Source: Bacteroidota bacterium (GTDB taxonomy: Bacteria; Bacteroidota; Bacteroidia; Bacteroidales; Prolixibacteraceae). Taken from it: a stretch of 64,000 nt of DNA. The notes beneath the pieces are model-generated. The model was not told where the DNA came from. It worked only from the letters and a program-made list of their open reading frames with translations, and made no database searches. Within the stretch, counting starts at the first letter, position 1; each line of letters opens with the position of its first letter. Location: NCBI GenBank assembly GCA_030698405.1, contig JAUYMU010000132.1:43718-107717 (forward strand), in the 5' to 3' direction. A program made the translations under genes and the position numbers. This document shows positions 35,829 through 45,145 of the stretch, piece by piece.

Positions 35829-36848
35829 TTATTTAAAATTCTTTGACAATTTGTTAATTTCTGAATTGCTTAAATCGCCGCCAATTACAATTTTGTGTTT
35901 AAAAACGATGCTTTCCCCTTCATTCAGGATAATTTTTACCGGTGCAGCATTTTTGTCGAAAGCGCGGCCGCCAAGGTTATTGGTGGCAAAAAGACCATAT
36001 CCGCGGGCATGCGACCATGCCGGATAGTTTGGATTTTTAGCGTTGTCGATTATAACAACTGTAAGGATTTCACCTTCTTTATTGGCTCGTAATGCAACCC
36101 ACGGACTTCTTTTCGACCATACATCTCCTCCTGAAATCCCTTCTGCATTTCGGTAAACGCCATTCACTCCTTCATTATTCATGATTGGAACTTCAGTCAC
36201 AATGCCGTTTGCATCCAGAAATTTATCCGGCTTTGTGGCAGGTTCTTCAAAAGCACGATCCAACCTTAGTCCAATTAAACCTTCCTTATTTTCGGTAAAA
36301 GTAACTTTCTGTGTTGCCGTAAGTTTTGAAGTCCGCTCAATGGTACGAAGATTTCCTGTTCCTTCAAAAACAAAGGTAGTTTCCTCATTTAAAAGAACTT
36401 TGTCGTTTACATCCACCCATTCTGAAGAAGTTACCAGCGTTCCTTTTGCAGGATTTTCATTTACAACTTTCCTGAACTTAACAGTTCCGTATTTGGGTTT
36501 ATCTGCCGGTTTGATGGCAAACGAGTTGTTCCAGAAATCGAGGCCGTTTACATCGCCAAAATTTAGCCACAAGCCAACGTGGTGCGGATGGTCGGTTCGT
36601 TCAAAAGGCCTTGGATCCAAGGGATAACCGCGGGTAATAAGTTTTCCTGAGGCACTTGCGATGGGGTAGAGCGATTGTTTCTCCATGTTATCGGGATAGA
36701 TAAAAGCAGTGAAAAGGTTTCCTCCCACAAAAACCTCCACCTTTTTTTCGCTTTTAAAGTTCTTAAATTCAACCGTTTCCTTCTTCGCAGCCTGACCAAT
36801 ATTTGCTGCAAAAAGCAGGACAACAGCCGTAATACAAAATGTCTTCAT
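35829..36848 (-). CDS. Secreted PmoA-like (DUF6807) protein
   Basis: 339 residues with signal peptide MKTFCITAVVLLFAANIGQA. The mature protein is beta-rich throughout, with the family motifs LYPIASASGKLITRGYPLD, RTDHPHHVGLWLNFGDVNG and NPNYPAWSHARGYGLFATN. Bacterial proteins of this type are annotated as methane oxygenase PmoA by name only. They are not monooxygenase subunits; they usually sit beside sugar oxidoreductases and isomerases, as here. The histidine cluster DHPHH could bind a metal. It is the first gene of the minus-strand operon, divergent from the regulator at 36985. Biochemical role not established. Confidence 0.8.
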   Translation of the reverse strand: MKTFCITAVVLLFAANIGQAAKKETVEFKNFKSEKKVEVFVGGNLFTAFIYPDNMEKQSLYPIASASGKLITRGYPLDPRPFERTDHPHHVGLWLNFGDVNGLDFWNNSFAIKPADKPKYGTVKFRKVVNENPAKGTLVTSSEWVDVNDKVLLNEETTFVFEGTGNLRTIERTSKLTATQKVTFTENKEGLIGLRLDRAFEEPATKPDKFLDANGIVTEVPIMNNEGVNGVYRNAEGISGGDVWSKRSPWVALRANKEGEILTVVIIDNAKNPNYPAWSHARGYGLFATNNLGGRAFDKNAAPVKIILNEGESIVFKHKIVIGGDLSNSEINKLSKNFK

Positions 36849-36984
36849 TTATTGATTGTTTTTATGGTTTAAATAAATTCCTCTCAATATAAGCATGGAA
36901 TTCGAATGTCGGAAAAAAAATGAACTTTATTGCGTAATATTGAGGTTAAAAATATATTTAACGGCACTCATTCAGAATGTTTTA

Positions 36985-38166
36985 ATGACCGATCACCAGA
37001 AAATATCGCAAACCCTTGAAAAGCTACTGAATAGCAAAACTTTTTCGAAATCAGGAATTAACAAAGACCTGCTGAACTATTTGGTAAACTGTACGCTGAA
37101 AGGAGAAAATCCCAAGGAGTATCAGATTGCCAACGATGTGTTCGGGAAAAAGGCCGACAACCAGAAGGACATAAACATTCGGGTTTATATATTTAACCTG
37201 CGCAATAAACTGAAAGAATATTATAAAACTGAAGGAAAGGATGATACGGTAATCATTCAGATTCCCAAAGGGAAGTATAAGGTTGATTTCAGGTTCGACC
37301 GGATCAAATCGATAAGAAGTATTTTAAACAGGGTTGGTTTTCACCTGTTTGCAGCGGGGTTGGTACTTTTCATTGTAGCCCTGATTGTCATTGTACAGAG
37401 CCCAAAATCGCAGTTGCCTGAGAATTCACTTTGGAGAGAATTTTTCGAACCTGAACTTCCGATTTTGATTGTTATGGGCGACCATTATTTTTTCAACGAT
37501 TCAATTGCCACCGGTAGGATTGGGATTTCAAGAGATACACGCATTAACTCCGACGAGGAACTGGACAATTACCTGAAAGCGCATCCGGAACTGATAGGTA
37601 AAATCACCAAAAACAGAATGACCTACATCAACAAACAGGCTCCGGTTGGCCTTTTCAGCATGATGCAAATGTTTGGCGGCAATCAGGCCGAAACTGAAAT
37701 GAAATTTTCGTCGCAATTGAGCTGGGAAGATCTGCGGAATAAACACCTTATTTTTATTGGTTCCATTAAAACCATTGGTTTTCTGAATAATACCATCGAA
37801 AAACTGGGTCTGAAATACGATCTTGAAAATACTTCGTTCATTTACCAAACGGCCGACAGTTTGCTGAATTTTAATAACCGCTCGGAAAATTATCTTCAGA
37901 ACGAACATGCCTGCCTCATTCATTTTAAAACTGCCAACGGACGCAAAATTCTGTTCCTGCTTTCTGATTCGGACATCGGCAACATTGCTGCAATTAAATA
38001 TCTGACTGATGAAAAAAGCACCGCTCTTCTGATGGCAAAATCGAAAGTTGGCGGCCCCAACTTCAAGGCAATATTTCAGGTGAAAGGCTTGGAATTGACT
38101 GACTTTCAGATTGAATTATTAAGGGTTGATCCGATTGCTTTTTCGATTGCTGAAATTTGGCCGTAA
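36985..38166 (+). CDS. Membrane-anchored winged-helix transcriptional regulator
   Basis: 393 residues from the ATG at 36985. Residues 1-100 form a DNA-binding domain of a recognisable type (KISQTLEKLLNSKTFSKSG, IANDVFGKKADNQKDINIRV, LRNKLKEYYKTEGKDDTVI, then IPKGKYKV), like an OmpR-type winged helix often fused to other domains. A single transmembrane helix follows at about 113-135. The remaining 250 residues form an unrecognised periplasmic domain, beginning PILIVMGDHYFFNDS. An upstream ATG at 36895 would add 30 residues with no family match. Divergent from the PmoA-like operon by 136 bases, it is its likely regulator. The periplasmic domain would be the sensor. Confidence 0.7.
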   Translation: MTDHQKISQTLEKLLNSKTFSKSGINKDLLNYLVNCTLKGENPKEYQIANDVFGKKADNQKDINIRVYIFNLRNKLKEYYKTEGKDDTVIIQIPKGKYKVDFRFDRIKSIRSILNRVGFHLFAAGLVLFIVALIVIVQSPKSQLPENSLWREFFEPELPILIVMGDHYFFNDSIATGRIGISRDTRINSDEELDNYLKAHPELIGKITKNRMTYINKQAPVGLFSMMQMFGGNQAETEMKFSSQLSWEDLRNKHLIFIGSIKTIGFLNNTIEKLGLKYDLENTSFIYQTADSLLNFNNRSENYLQNEHACLIHFKTANGRKILFLLSDSDIGNIAAIKYLTDEKSTALLMAKSKVGGPNFKAIFQVKGLELTDFQIELLRVDPIAFSIAEIWP

Positions 38167-38226
38167 AAAAAAGAGACCTGGTTTCCCAAATCCCTTCATT
38201 TAAAGCTTAAAATTGTTCCTGCTATA

Positions 38227-38937
38227 TTATACCGGAATTTCAATTGCCAGTATTTTCGATTGTTTAATTGTTTTTATGGGCACATTGTTTTCAATGTCCT
38301 CAATGCACAAACCATCTCTTTGGTTAATGGTTTCAGTTCCAACATTCAATTCGCCTGAAATTACAAACAGGTACAATAGATTCCCGGGCTTTTTCATTTG
38401 ATAACTGAATGTAGTTTCAGGAGAAAAAACTCCCAGAGAGAACCAAGCCTGTTGGTTGATCCACAGCGAATTGTCTTTTCCATCGGGAGAAACAATCGTT
38501 CGCCAGGTTTCATTCATTTCATTTTCCTGAAATTTAGCCTGACCGTAGCGTGGTTCAACATTTTTCTTATCAGGAAAAACCCAGATCTGAAGTAAATTTA
38601 CATCAGACGTTTCAGAATGATTGAATTCAGAATGCTGGATACCGGTTCCTGCCGACATTACCTGCACTTCGCCTGAGGTTATTACCGACCCGTTGCCCAT
38701 GCTGTCGCGGTGTTCGAGTTCACCATCAAGCACAATGGTAATGATTTCCATATTGTCGTGTGGGTGGGTACCAAAACCCATTCCTGCCTGAACGATGTCG
38801 TCATTCAGCACACGCAGGGCTCCAAAATGCATCCGGTCGGGGTTGTAATAACTGGCAAAACTAAAGGTATGCCATGTTTTAAGCCATCCGTGATCGAAGT
38901 GCCCTCTGCATCCTGAGCGGTGAATGGTGAGTTTCAT
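38227..38937 (-). CDS. Pirin-family protein
   Basis: 236-residue cytoplasmic bicupin. The N-terminal cupin has the pirin metal motif GFGTHPHDNMEIITIVLDGE, then LEHRDSMGN and SAGTGIQHSEFNHS, giving the usual His-His-His-Glu set; the second cupin is shorter (NLLYLFVISGELNVG). Related YhhW-type proteins have quercetin 2,3-dioxygenase activity in vitro, while others act in transcription or stress. No substrate can be inferred here. It stands alone on the minus strand, 150 bases from the YceI gene, and converges with the winged-helix regulator. Confidence 0.92.
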   Translation of the reverse strand: MKLTIHRSGCRGHFDHGWLKTWHTFSFASYYNPDRMHFGALRVLNDDIVQAGMGFGTHPHDNMEIITIVLDGELEHRDSMGNGSVITSGEVQVMSAGTGIQHSEFNHSETSDVNLLQIWVFPDKKNVEPRYGQAKFQENEMNETWRTIVSPDGKDNSLWINQQAWFSLGVFSPETTFSYQMKKPGNLLYLFVISGELNVGTETINQRDGLCIEDIENNVPIKTIKQSKILAIEIPV

Positions 38938-38989
38938 GATTTCTGTTTTAAAAATTCGAAGTGCCTAAAGTTGAACGAAAGAAAATTTA

Positions 38990-39080
38990 CAATTGGACGA
39001 TTTACTATTTACACTACGGAATCATGATCCAACAAAAAATAGTAAATGGTCAATGAATAAATAGTAAATAATTAAACTTT
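38990..39080. repeat. AT-rich inverted repeat between pirin and YceI genes
   Basis: TTTACTATTT (about 39000) recurs inverted as AAATAGTAAA near 39045 and 39060. No gene is visible in this 152-base gap. Confidence 0.5.
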
Positions 39081-39089
39081 AGGTTCAAA

Positions 39090-39680
39090 TTACTCCACCA
39101 CTACCAGCGAAAAGTCAAGGGTAAATTCATCATAGATGGCTTTGTCGCCTAAATTGTCGAAGAATGAATTTGATCCGTAACGAACATTGAATTTGCTGCG
39201 ATCGATGGTAAGAGTTCCTTTATAAACGGTAGTTTTTCCGTCTTTTGCTGAAGTTGCAGTAAAAGAAGCCGGATTGGTAACTCCTTTGATGGTTAAATTT
39301 CCGGAGAAAGTATGACTGTTTCCCTGGCTTGCAACATTAGTTATTGCCAGTTCCGCCGTTGGGAATGTTTCAACACCAAAAAAATCGTCATTTTTCAGGT
39401 GACCAGCCAATTTTGCATTTGTTCCTGCATCTTTGATGTCCTCAACGGTCAGTGATTGCATGTCGATCACGACTTTTCCGCCGGTAACTTTACCATTGCT
39501 AACTTCCAGGCTGCCTTCCTTTACCGAGATGGCTCCGAAATGCTCGCCGGTAACTTTTTTACCAAGCCATTTTACACTACTTTTTGAAGTATCAACTTTC
39601 TGTGATCCTGCAAATACACTTGTTGTCAACGAAAGGGCAAGTACAAATACGCCCAATGATTTTAAATTAACTGATTTCAT
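39090..39680 (-). CDS. Secreted YceI-family lipid-binding protein
   Basis: 196 residues with signal peptide MKSVNLKSLGVFVLALSLTT. The mature part is a complete YceI domain: DTSKSSVKWLGKKVTGEHFG, VVIDMQSLTVEDIKD, HLKNDDFFGVETFPTAEL and LTIDRSKFNVRYGS. YceI proteins are lipocalin-like barrels that bind isoprenoid or fatty chains in the periplasm. The ATG at 39678-39680 begins the signal peptide; the one at 39719 adds 13 residues before it. The AraC gene at 39760 lies 80 bases upstream on the same strand and might control it. Confidence 0.92.
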   Translation of the reverse strand: MKSVNLKSLGVFVLALSLTTSVFAGSQKVDTSKSSVKWLGKKVTGEHFGAISVKEGSLEVSNGKVTGGKVVIDMQSLTVEDIKDAGTNAKLAGHLKNDDFFGVETFPTAELAITNVASQGNSHTFSGNLTIKGVTNPASFTATSAKDGKTTVYKGTLTIDRSKFNVRYGSNSFFDNLGDKAIYDEFTLDFSLVVVE

Positions 39681-39759
39681 AACTGTTAAATTTTTAATTG
39701 TTTTTACAGTTACAAACATACATTGAAAGAAAAGGGTAGAAAATGGACTAAAAAAGGAT

Positions 39760-40635
39760 TTAATGGTATTTTTTTCGGCTATGATCGCGAAAATCCTTTA
39801 AAGTGGTGCCCGTGTATTTCCTGAAAAAGCGGCTGAAATAGGCCGGATCGTCGAATCCGAGCTGAAATGCGATCTCTTTTCCAGACAAACTGCTCGAGTA
39901 AAGTAATTTCTTGGTTTCTTCAATAACCCGGTTCCTGATCAATTCACCTGCAGTAATTCCGGTTGTCTTTTTTGCAACTTCATTCAGGCACGAAGGGTTC
40001 ATATTCAGCATTTCGGCATACGACGACACATTCTTTTGCAGTTGGTAATTTTTTTCGATCAGCTGTTTAAATTTAATGATCGTGACATCGGGCGTTGAAT
40101 CCATTTCTTCCTTCGGCGCTTCATACTGCTGATCGAAAATGCGTCGCGACTCAAGTAAAAACAGGTGAAGTAAGTTCAGAATAATTTCCTGGCTGTAATC
40201 GTCAGAATGCTGGAATTCATCAAAAATAAATCCGGTAATATTTTTCAGTTTATCTTTTTTTTCAGGAACAACTTTGATCAGACTTTTAAATTCAGGATTG
40301 TTGAAAAGCCGGTATTCCTTCAAAGGCATATGGTTTTTCTGATTGTACTGAATAAATTCCTCGTTGAAAAGCATGTAAATTCCCGTTACAGACTGGTCTA
40401 TGTACATTCGGTGCTTTAATCCCGGCGGAACAAAAAGTACCGTGTCGGCTTTAAGGCTGTATTCAACAAATTCGGTGGCATGAATGGCTTCGCCGGAGTC
40501 GATCCAGAAAATGGAATAAAAATCGTGAAGATGAGGCATGAGGTTGTGCTCAATTTCATCTTCAGCAAAATCGCTGATCTTTCGGATAGTGAAGATCTTT
40601 TCGCTTCCTTCGTCAATTAACGGCTGGGATTTCAA
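39760..40635 (-). CDS. AraC-family transcriptional regulator with cupin sensor domain
   Basis: 291 residues. The N-terminal cupin-like half (about 1-160) contains MPHLHDFYSIFWIDSGEA and VLFVPPGLKHRMYID, typical of AraC effector domains. The C-terminal 100 residues hold both helix-turn-helix motifs (YAEMLNMNPSCLNEVAKKTT and KEIAFQLGFDDPAYFSRFFR), ending KYTGTTLKDFRD. It is cytoplasmic, and its effector is unknown. It lies between the OsmC gene (19 bases upstream) and YceI on the same strand and may regulate either. Confidence 0.92.
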   Translation of the reverse strand: MKSQPLIDEGSEKIFTIRKISDFAEDEIEHNLMPHLHDFYSIFWIDSGEAIHATEFVEYSLKADTVLFVPPGLKHRMYIDQSVTGIYMLFNEEFIQYNQKNHMPLKEYRLFNNPEFKSLIKVVPEKKDKLKNITGFIFDEFQHSDDYSQEIILNLLHLFLLESRRIFDQQYEAPKEEMDSTPDVTIIKFKQLIEKNYQLQKNVSSYAEMLNMNPSCLNEVAKKTTGITAGELIRNRVIEETKKLLYSSSLSGKEIAFQLGFDDPAYFSRFFRKYTGTTLKDFRDHSRKKYH

Positions 40636-40653
40636 GGTTCTTCTAAATTTGGT

Positions 40654-41070
40654 TTATTCCACCACCCTGATTTCAATTGAAAGATCCATTGCCAAACGAT
40701 AGGCAGCCGAAACACCGCAATATTTTTCCTCGGAAAGTTTTACTGCTTTTTCGAGCTTATCCAATGGCAGATCTTTGCCTTTAAACTGGTAAATTACTTT
40801 CATCTGGTGGTAGCGCATTGGGTGTTCTTCAGTTAAATCGCCTTCAACAATTACATTAAAAGCCTCCGGTTCAACCTTCATTTTTTTCAGAATCATTATC
40901 ACATCAATGCCGGTGCAGCCAGCCAATGCGGTCAGCATCAGTTTTTTTGGTCGTGGCCCGAGATCATCGCCGCCACCTTCTTTCGATGCGTCAACCACCA
41001 AATGATGTCCGTCCATATCACATTCGAAAGCTAAATTTTGTTTCCAGGCCAAGTCAAGTACATGTTTCAT
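40654..41070 (-). CDS. OsmC-family protein
   Basis: 138 residues, cytoplasmic OsmC/Ohr-fold protein. Two cysteines sit at the family positions (Cys52 in LAGCTGIDVIMIL and one in EEKYCGVSAAY), suitable for thiol-peroxidase chemistry with organic or fatty-acid hydroperoxides. The GPRPKKLMLTALAGC stretch is characteristic of the YhfA-like branch. It is divergent from the Crp/Fnr gene at 41204, and its relation to that regulator is not proven. Length is normal. Confidence 0.92.
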   Translation of the reverse strand: MKHVLDLAWKQNLAFECDMDGHHLVVDASKEGGGDDLGPRPKKLMLTALAGCTGIDVIMILKKMKVEPEAFNVIVEGDLTEEHPMRYHQMKVIYQFKGKDLPLDKLEKAVKLSEEKYCGVSAAYRLAMDLSIEIRVVE

Positions 41071-41203
41071 ATCAACTATTGAATAAATAAGTTATTTTTA
41101 CGTTTAAAATCTGAGGAAAAGTATCACTTTGAAAATTAAGAAAACGTATTTCAACGTGACATCGAAGCCTTAGCATTGTTAAATCTATTAACAAAATAAC
41201 TCA

Positions 41204-41908
41204 ATGAGAAGTTCAATTAAGCGACCTACCGATGATGAATGCGATTTGGAGGGATTTCAATTGTTTAAAAAACTTACCGTACAGGAAATTGCCCAGCTCA
41301 ATTACGACAAAACCTGTTCGTTGTATAAAAAAGGAAGTATTATTTACCGGGAGGGAAGTCGGTTAACAGGTTTTTACTGTGTTACACGCGGTATTCTAAA
41401 CATATTTAAAACGGGAATCGATGGAAAAGAGCAAATCATCCGCTTTGCCAAAAAGGGCGATATTATTGCCTACCGTTCGCTTTTAAGTCAGGAATTGGCC
41501 TGTACCACAGCAAAAGTAATCGAGGAAAGCGTGTTAAGTCACATTCCATATCAAACGCTTTTGTTCCTGATACAGAACAACTGGCAATTTGCCCACCACA
41601 TGCTGCAAATCGTTTGTAAAGAGTTACGCGAGGCAAATGATTACATCACCGATATTGCACAAAAATCGGTTCGCGAACGACTTGCCGAAGTGCTGTTACT
41701 GCTGAAAGATAACTTTGAACTTGACAATTCAAATACTTTGCAGATTTCGCTTACCCGCGAAGAATTGGCAAACATGGTCGGAACCGCTACCGAAAGTGTG
41801 ATCAGGTTACTTTCTGAATTCAAACAGGATCAGCTGATTGACCTGCAAGGCAGGAAGATAAAGTTTATCAATGTTCCGGGATTAACCAAAGTGGCCAACC
41901 TGCTTTAG
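41204..41908 (+). CDS. Crp/Fnr-family transcriptional regulator
   Basis: 234 residues: N-terminal cyclic-nucleotide-binding-like barrel (about 25-145; IIYREGSRLTGFYCVTRG, QIIRFAKKGDIIAYRSLL) and a C-terminal winged helix (ISLTREELANMVGTATESVI, RLLSEFKQDQLIDLQGRKI). There is no FNR-type N-terminal four-cysteine cluster, so no [4Fe-4S] oxygen sensor of that kind; the effector is unknown. It is divergent from the OsmC gene across 133 bases, so it may control that gene and itself. Confidence 0.92.
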   Translation: MRSSIKRPTDDECDLEGFQLFKKLTVQEIAQLNYDKTCSLYKKGSIIYREGSRLTGFYCVTRGILNIFKTGIDGKEQIIRFAKKGDIIAYRSLLSQELACTTAKVIEESVLSHIPYQTLLFLIQNNWQFAHHMLQIVCKELREANDYITDIAQKSVRERLAEVLLLLKDNFELDNSNTLQISLTREELANMVGTATESVIRLLSEFKQDQLIDLQGRKIKFINVPGLTKVANLL

Positions 41909-42005
41909 CCTGAACTATTGGGAGATTCCCGGTGATAAGATAAATTAACAGTGCTTTATAGAGTATATTTTCAGGAATTTGTAAGTTTGCACGGATTATA
42001 CAACT

Positions 42006-43946
42006 ATGGAGCACTCTGGTTTTGACAACAATGAAAATCCGCAGCGGATTTCTTCAGGCAATTTTATAGTAAGTTTTTTCAGGCTGAAAAGCATTGTACC
42101 ACTTTTGATTGGTATTTCACTTTTTTACCTGATCTTTTATACTTCCTGTGCCAACCAGGGAATGCCAACCGGTGGCGAAAAAGATACGATTCCACCGTAC
42201 ATCGTAAAAACAGTTCCCACCTTACGTGGAACAAATTTTAAAGGTTCCGACCTCCGTTTTACTTTCGATGAATACATTGTTCCGGATGAAATAAGTGAAA
42301 AACTGGTCATTTCGCCTCCGATGAAAAAGAAGCCTGTCATTAAAATGAAGGGCAAAACTTTGATTATTGAATTTGCGGAGGATCTGAAAAAAGAAACGAC
42401 ATATTCTCTTGATTTTAAAGATGCAGTTGCCGACAACAATGAAAAAAACCCGATTGAAGATTTGCGGTTTTCTTTCAGTACCGGTGAAACATTTGATAGT
42501 TTGCGTGTTGCCGGATATGTAAAAAATGCCCTGAATCAGGAACCGGTTGAAAAAGTACTGGTCGTCTTGCACCGCCAATTGGACTATACCTTTTTTATCG
42601 ACAGCATTCCTGATTATATTGCAAAAACAAATAAGGAAGGCTTTTTCATGATTGATAATGTTGCAGCTGGCAACTACCGCCTGTATGCAGTTACCGATGC
42701 TGACAATAGTCTGACTTACAATCAGAATGCAGAACTGATTGCTTTTGCCGATTCATTAATAGTTCCTTCAGCAATTTTTCATCCTGAAAACGACACCATT
42801 GTAGAAGGAATTGATACGATTGTTGTGTCGGGTCATGTTGACTATTCTCCCGGACCGCAGTACCTGATGATGTTTGAAGAAGAAAAATTTGATCAGTTCC
42901 TCGATTCGTACAAACGCAATCAGGCCAATAAATGCGATTTCTTTTTCGCTGAATCGCTGAGTGATTCCTTCAGGGTAAATCTTTTAAAACCCTTTGCTAC
43001 AGGTGAATGGAATTTTATTGAATCGAACCTGAAACGCGATTCGATTACGGTTTGGCTGACCGACACGCTGATAAGTAACCGCGACACCGTATTGTTTGAA
43101 CTTAGATACGAAGTGCTCGACTCGCTGAACCAGCTGGTAAACATGCTCGACACAATTGAGATGGTTTACACTGCGCCCAAAGCGCCTAAACAAAGAAGAA
43201 AAAAGGATGAAGTTGTGGAGGTTCCCACCATTATTTTGTCGAACAATATCAACTCTTCGGCGCACGATTTATACCAGAGGATAAATATTGAAGCCCCCGA
43301 ACCGCTGCTTTCGTTCGAGACGAACATGGTCAGGCTTTATTCGATGATCGATACGGTGCAGACAGAAATTCCGATAGTGGTTGTAAAAGATACCAATTCG
43401 ATCAGAAAGTATTACATAGAATACGACTGGGAGGAAAATTCAAACTACCTGTTTCAGATTGATTCGGCTGCTGCCCGCAATATCTATGGATTCCCAAACC
43501 GTCCGGTCAAACAGAAATTCAGAACACAAAAAGAAGATTACTACGGAAAAATAATTCTGACACTCTCAGAACTTACAGAACCTGCTATTGTTCAGCTTTT
43601 GGCGAACGACAAGGATGAGCGCGTTTTACAGAAAATTCAGATCCTTGAGGATGGGAAAATTGAATTCCCTTACCTGAAACCTGAAAAGTATAAAATCAAG
43701 GTTATCATTGACTCAAACTCAAACGGAATTTGGGATACCGGTTTTCTGGCCGGAAATATTCAACCAGAGAAGGTCATTTATTTTCCCAAAATCATCAAGG
43801 TGCGTTCGAACTTCGAATACAAGGAAAACCTGAAAATTGAATACGATCCGACCATCATAAAAGAATTGATTGACGAAGAACTTGAAAAAGAAAAGGCCCG
43901 CAAAAAGGAACAGGATAGAAAGGCAGGAGTGCAACCCGTTGGTTAA
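42006..43946 (+). CDS. Envelope protein with N-terminal Ig-like (Big_5) domain
   Basis: 646 residues. A hydrophobic N-terminal segment (SIVPLLIGISLFYLIFY) runs into TSCANQG, so it is a lipoprotein with a long leader or a membrane-anchored protein. Next come an Ig-like Big_5 domain at about 60-160 (DTIPPYIVKTVPTLRGTNF, then DLRFTFDEYIV) and a carboxypeptidase-like domain (AGYVKNALNQEPVEKVLVVL). The rest is beta-rich with no motif I recognise, and the C-terminus is charged (EELEKEKARKKEQDRKAG). Proteins of this layout are conserved in Bacteroidota without known function. The next gene overlaps its end, so the two are translationally coupled. Confidence 0.75.
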   Translation: MEHSGFDNNENPQRISSGNFIVSFFRLKSIVPLLIGISLFYLIFYTSCANQGMPTGGEKDTIPPYIVKTVPTLRGTNFKGSDLRFTFDEYIVPDEISEKLVISPPMKKKPVIKMKGKTLIIEFAEDLKKETTYSLDFKDAVADNNEKNPIEDLRFSFSTGETFDSLRVAGYVKNALNQEPVEKVLVVLHRQLDYTFFIDSIPDYIAKTNKEGFFMIDNVAAGNYRLYAVTDADNSLTYNQNAELIAFADSLIVPSAIFHPENDTIVEGIDTIVVSGHVDYSPGPQYLMMFEEEKFDQFLDSYKRNQANKCDFFFAESLSDSFRVNLLKPFATGEWNFIESNLKRDSITVWLTDTLISNRDTVLFELRYEVLDSLNQLVNMLDTIEMVYTAPKAPKQRRKKDEVVEVPTIILSNNINSSAHDLYQRINIEAPEPLLSFETNMVRLYSMIDTVQTEIPIVVVKDTNSIRKYYIEYDWEENSNYLFQIDSAAARNIYGFPNRPVKQKFRTQKEDYYGKIILTLSELTEPAIVQLLANDKDERVLQKIQILEDGKIEFPYLKPEKYKIKVIIDSNSNGIWDTGFLAGNIQPEKVIYFPKIIKVRSNFEYKENLKIEYDPTIIKELIDEELEKEKARKKEQDRKAGVQPVG

Positions 43947-44748
43947 GTTATTCCTCGTATTTCTGCTGTTTTCGTCTTTTTTATCTCCTGAAGTGGCTTC
44001 AGGACAAAGCGTTGACTATCCATTTAAAAGCGGCGAATATGCCCGTTACGGAGCCTACTACAACTGGCATTTTATCTGGCTGCAAAGCGGCGAAGTGGAA
44101 TTCAGAGCTGATACTATTCAGTATAAAAAGCAAAAAGCATGGCATTTAAAGGCAGTTGGAAAAACATTCAAAGCTTATGATTTGCTATACAGCGTGCGCG
44201 ATACTTTCGAAGTTTTCAGTAATTACGATTCATTCAAACCATTGTATTCGCGAAGGGTGTTAAATCATGCAAAGATGAATTCGGTTCACGAGTATTCGTT
44301 CGATTACGTAACAGGAAAAATTGAAACACGCATCAGGCAGGAAGGTAAGCCTCTTTATTCAGGCAAAATTTCTGTTCAGGAAAACACCTACGATTTACTT
44401 GCAACGGCTTACCATTTCCGGAAATTCGATTTCAACAAACTCTTTGTTGGTCAAAAAGTTCCGTACCGGATGCTGATCGATCGGCAGGTGGCTGACCTTT
44501 ATTTCCGGTATCTGGGAAAAGAGAATGTGAAAACCCGAAATGGAAATGAATACCAGTGTCACAAAGTTTCAGTATATTTACTGCAAGGTGATTTTTTCCC
44601 GGAAGGGGAGTACATGAAAGTTTGGTTTACCGACGATAAAAACCATTTGCCTGTTCAGGTTGAATCTGAAATTCAGGTAGGTTCGGTAAAAGCATTGTTA
44701 CTCGATTCAAAATCACCGAAATATCCATTATCATCATTAAAAAAATAA
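43939..44748 (+). CDS. Secreted DUF3108-type protein
   Basis: 269 residues if translation starts at the TTG at 43939, which gives an ideal signal peptide (MVKLFLVFLLFSSFL, then SPEVASGQ). An ATG at 43870 would add 23 very basic residues in front and overlap the previous gene by 77 bases. With the TTG the overlap is eight bases, and an AGGAG-like site lies just upstream. The mature protein is beta-rich, with GEYARYGAYYNWHFIWLQSG and YMKVWFTDDKNHLPVQVES, as in periplasmic DUF3108 proteins. Function is not established. The next gene begins five bases after its stop. Confidence 0.8.
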   Translation: MVKLFLVFLLFSSFLSPEVASGQSVDYPFKSGEYARYGAYYNWHFIWLQSGEVEFRADTIQYKKQKAWHLKAVGKTFKAYDLLYSVRDTFEVFSNYDSFKPLYSRRVLNHAKMNSVHEYSFDYVTGKIETRIRQEGKPLYSGKISVQENTYDLLATAYHFRKFDFNKLFVGQKVPYRMLIDRQVADLYFRYLGKENVKTRNGNEYQCHKVSVYLLQGDFFPEGEYMKVWFTDDKNHLPVQVESEIQVGSVKALLLDSKSPKYPLSSLKK

Positions 44749-44752
44749 AGCT

Positions 44753-45046
44753 ATGACAACAAGACGGAGATTAAAAAAAGAGATTGATTATGTAGTGTCA
44801 GACCTGATTCTTGACAGTATCACTTACACCAATCTGTATCAAAAGCCAAATGATGAAGAGGCGCTTCAGATTGTTCAGGATACCATGTTACTGAGAAATA
44901 AATTGCGTGACCAGGCCAATCATCCGGAGCAAAGGGACAAAACGGAAACAAAAAAGGCCCATTACAACAACATCGCCAAAACGTTGATCGCAGGTGTTGA
45001 AGAGGGTTACGGAAAACTGGGAAAACTTGTCAATAAAGACGTTTAA
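44753..45046 (+). CDS. Small conserved cytoplasmic protein of unknown function
   Basis: 97 residues, rich in Lys, Glu and Asp and predicted mainly helical (KKEIDYVVSDLILDSITYTN, then EEALQIVQDTMLLRNKL). No signal peptide, membrane segment or cysteine. It starts five bases after the DUF3108 gene, so the three genes 42006-45046 look like one transcript, ended by the strong hairpin at 45088. I recognise no function. Confidence 0.75.
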   Translation: MTTRRRLKKEIDYVVSDLILDSITYTNLYQKPNDEEALQIVQDTMLLRNKLRDQANHPEQRDKTETKKAHYNNIAKTLIAGVEEGYGKLGKLVNKDV

Positions 45047-45087
45047 GCTATAATTGCTATCTGTTCCGGAATTATTTTTCCGGATGG

Positions 45088-45145
45088 CTGGTCAATTGAT
45101 CCGATGATTCACAAAATTATCGGATCGGTTAACCAGTTTTTTTTT
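45088..45145 (+). terminator. Strong rho-independent terminator
   Basis: Long hairpin with arms 45088-45105 and 45119-45136 (core GATCCGAT/ATCGGATC, three G-T wobbles, one mismatch), followed by nine T from 45137. It ends the transcript of the preceding three genes and argues against translation of the carrier gene starting at an ATG at 45104. Confidence 0.9.

Noticed and set aside
35829..36848. Methane monooxygenase subunit reading of the PmoA-like gene
   Set aside because: The product is a secreted, beta-rich soluble protein with no membrane helices and sits with sugar oxidoreductases; the PmoA name is a database label for this family.
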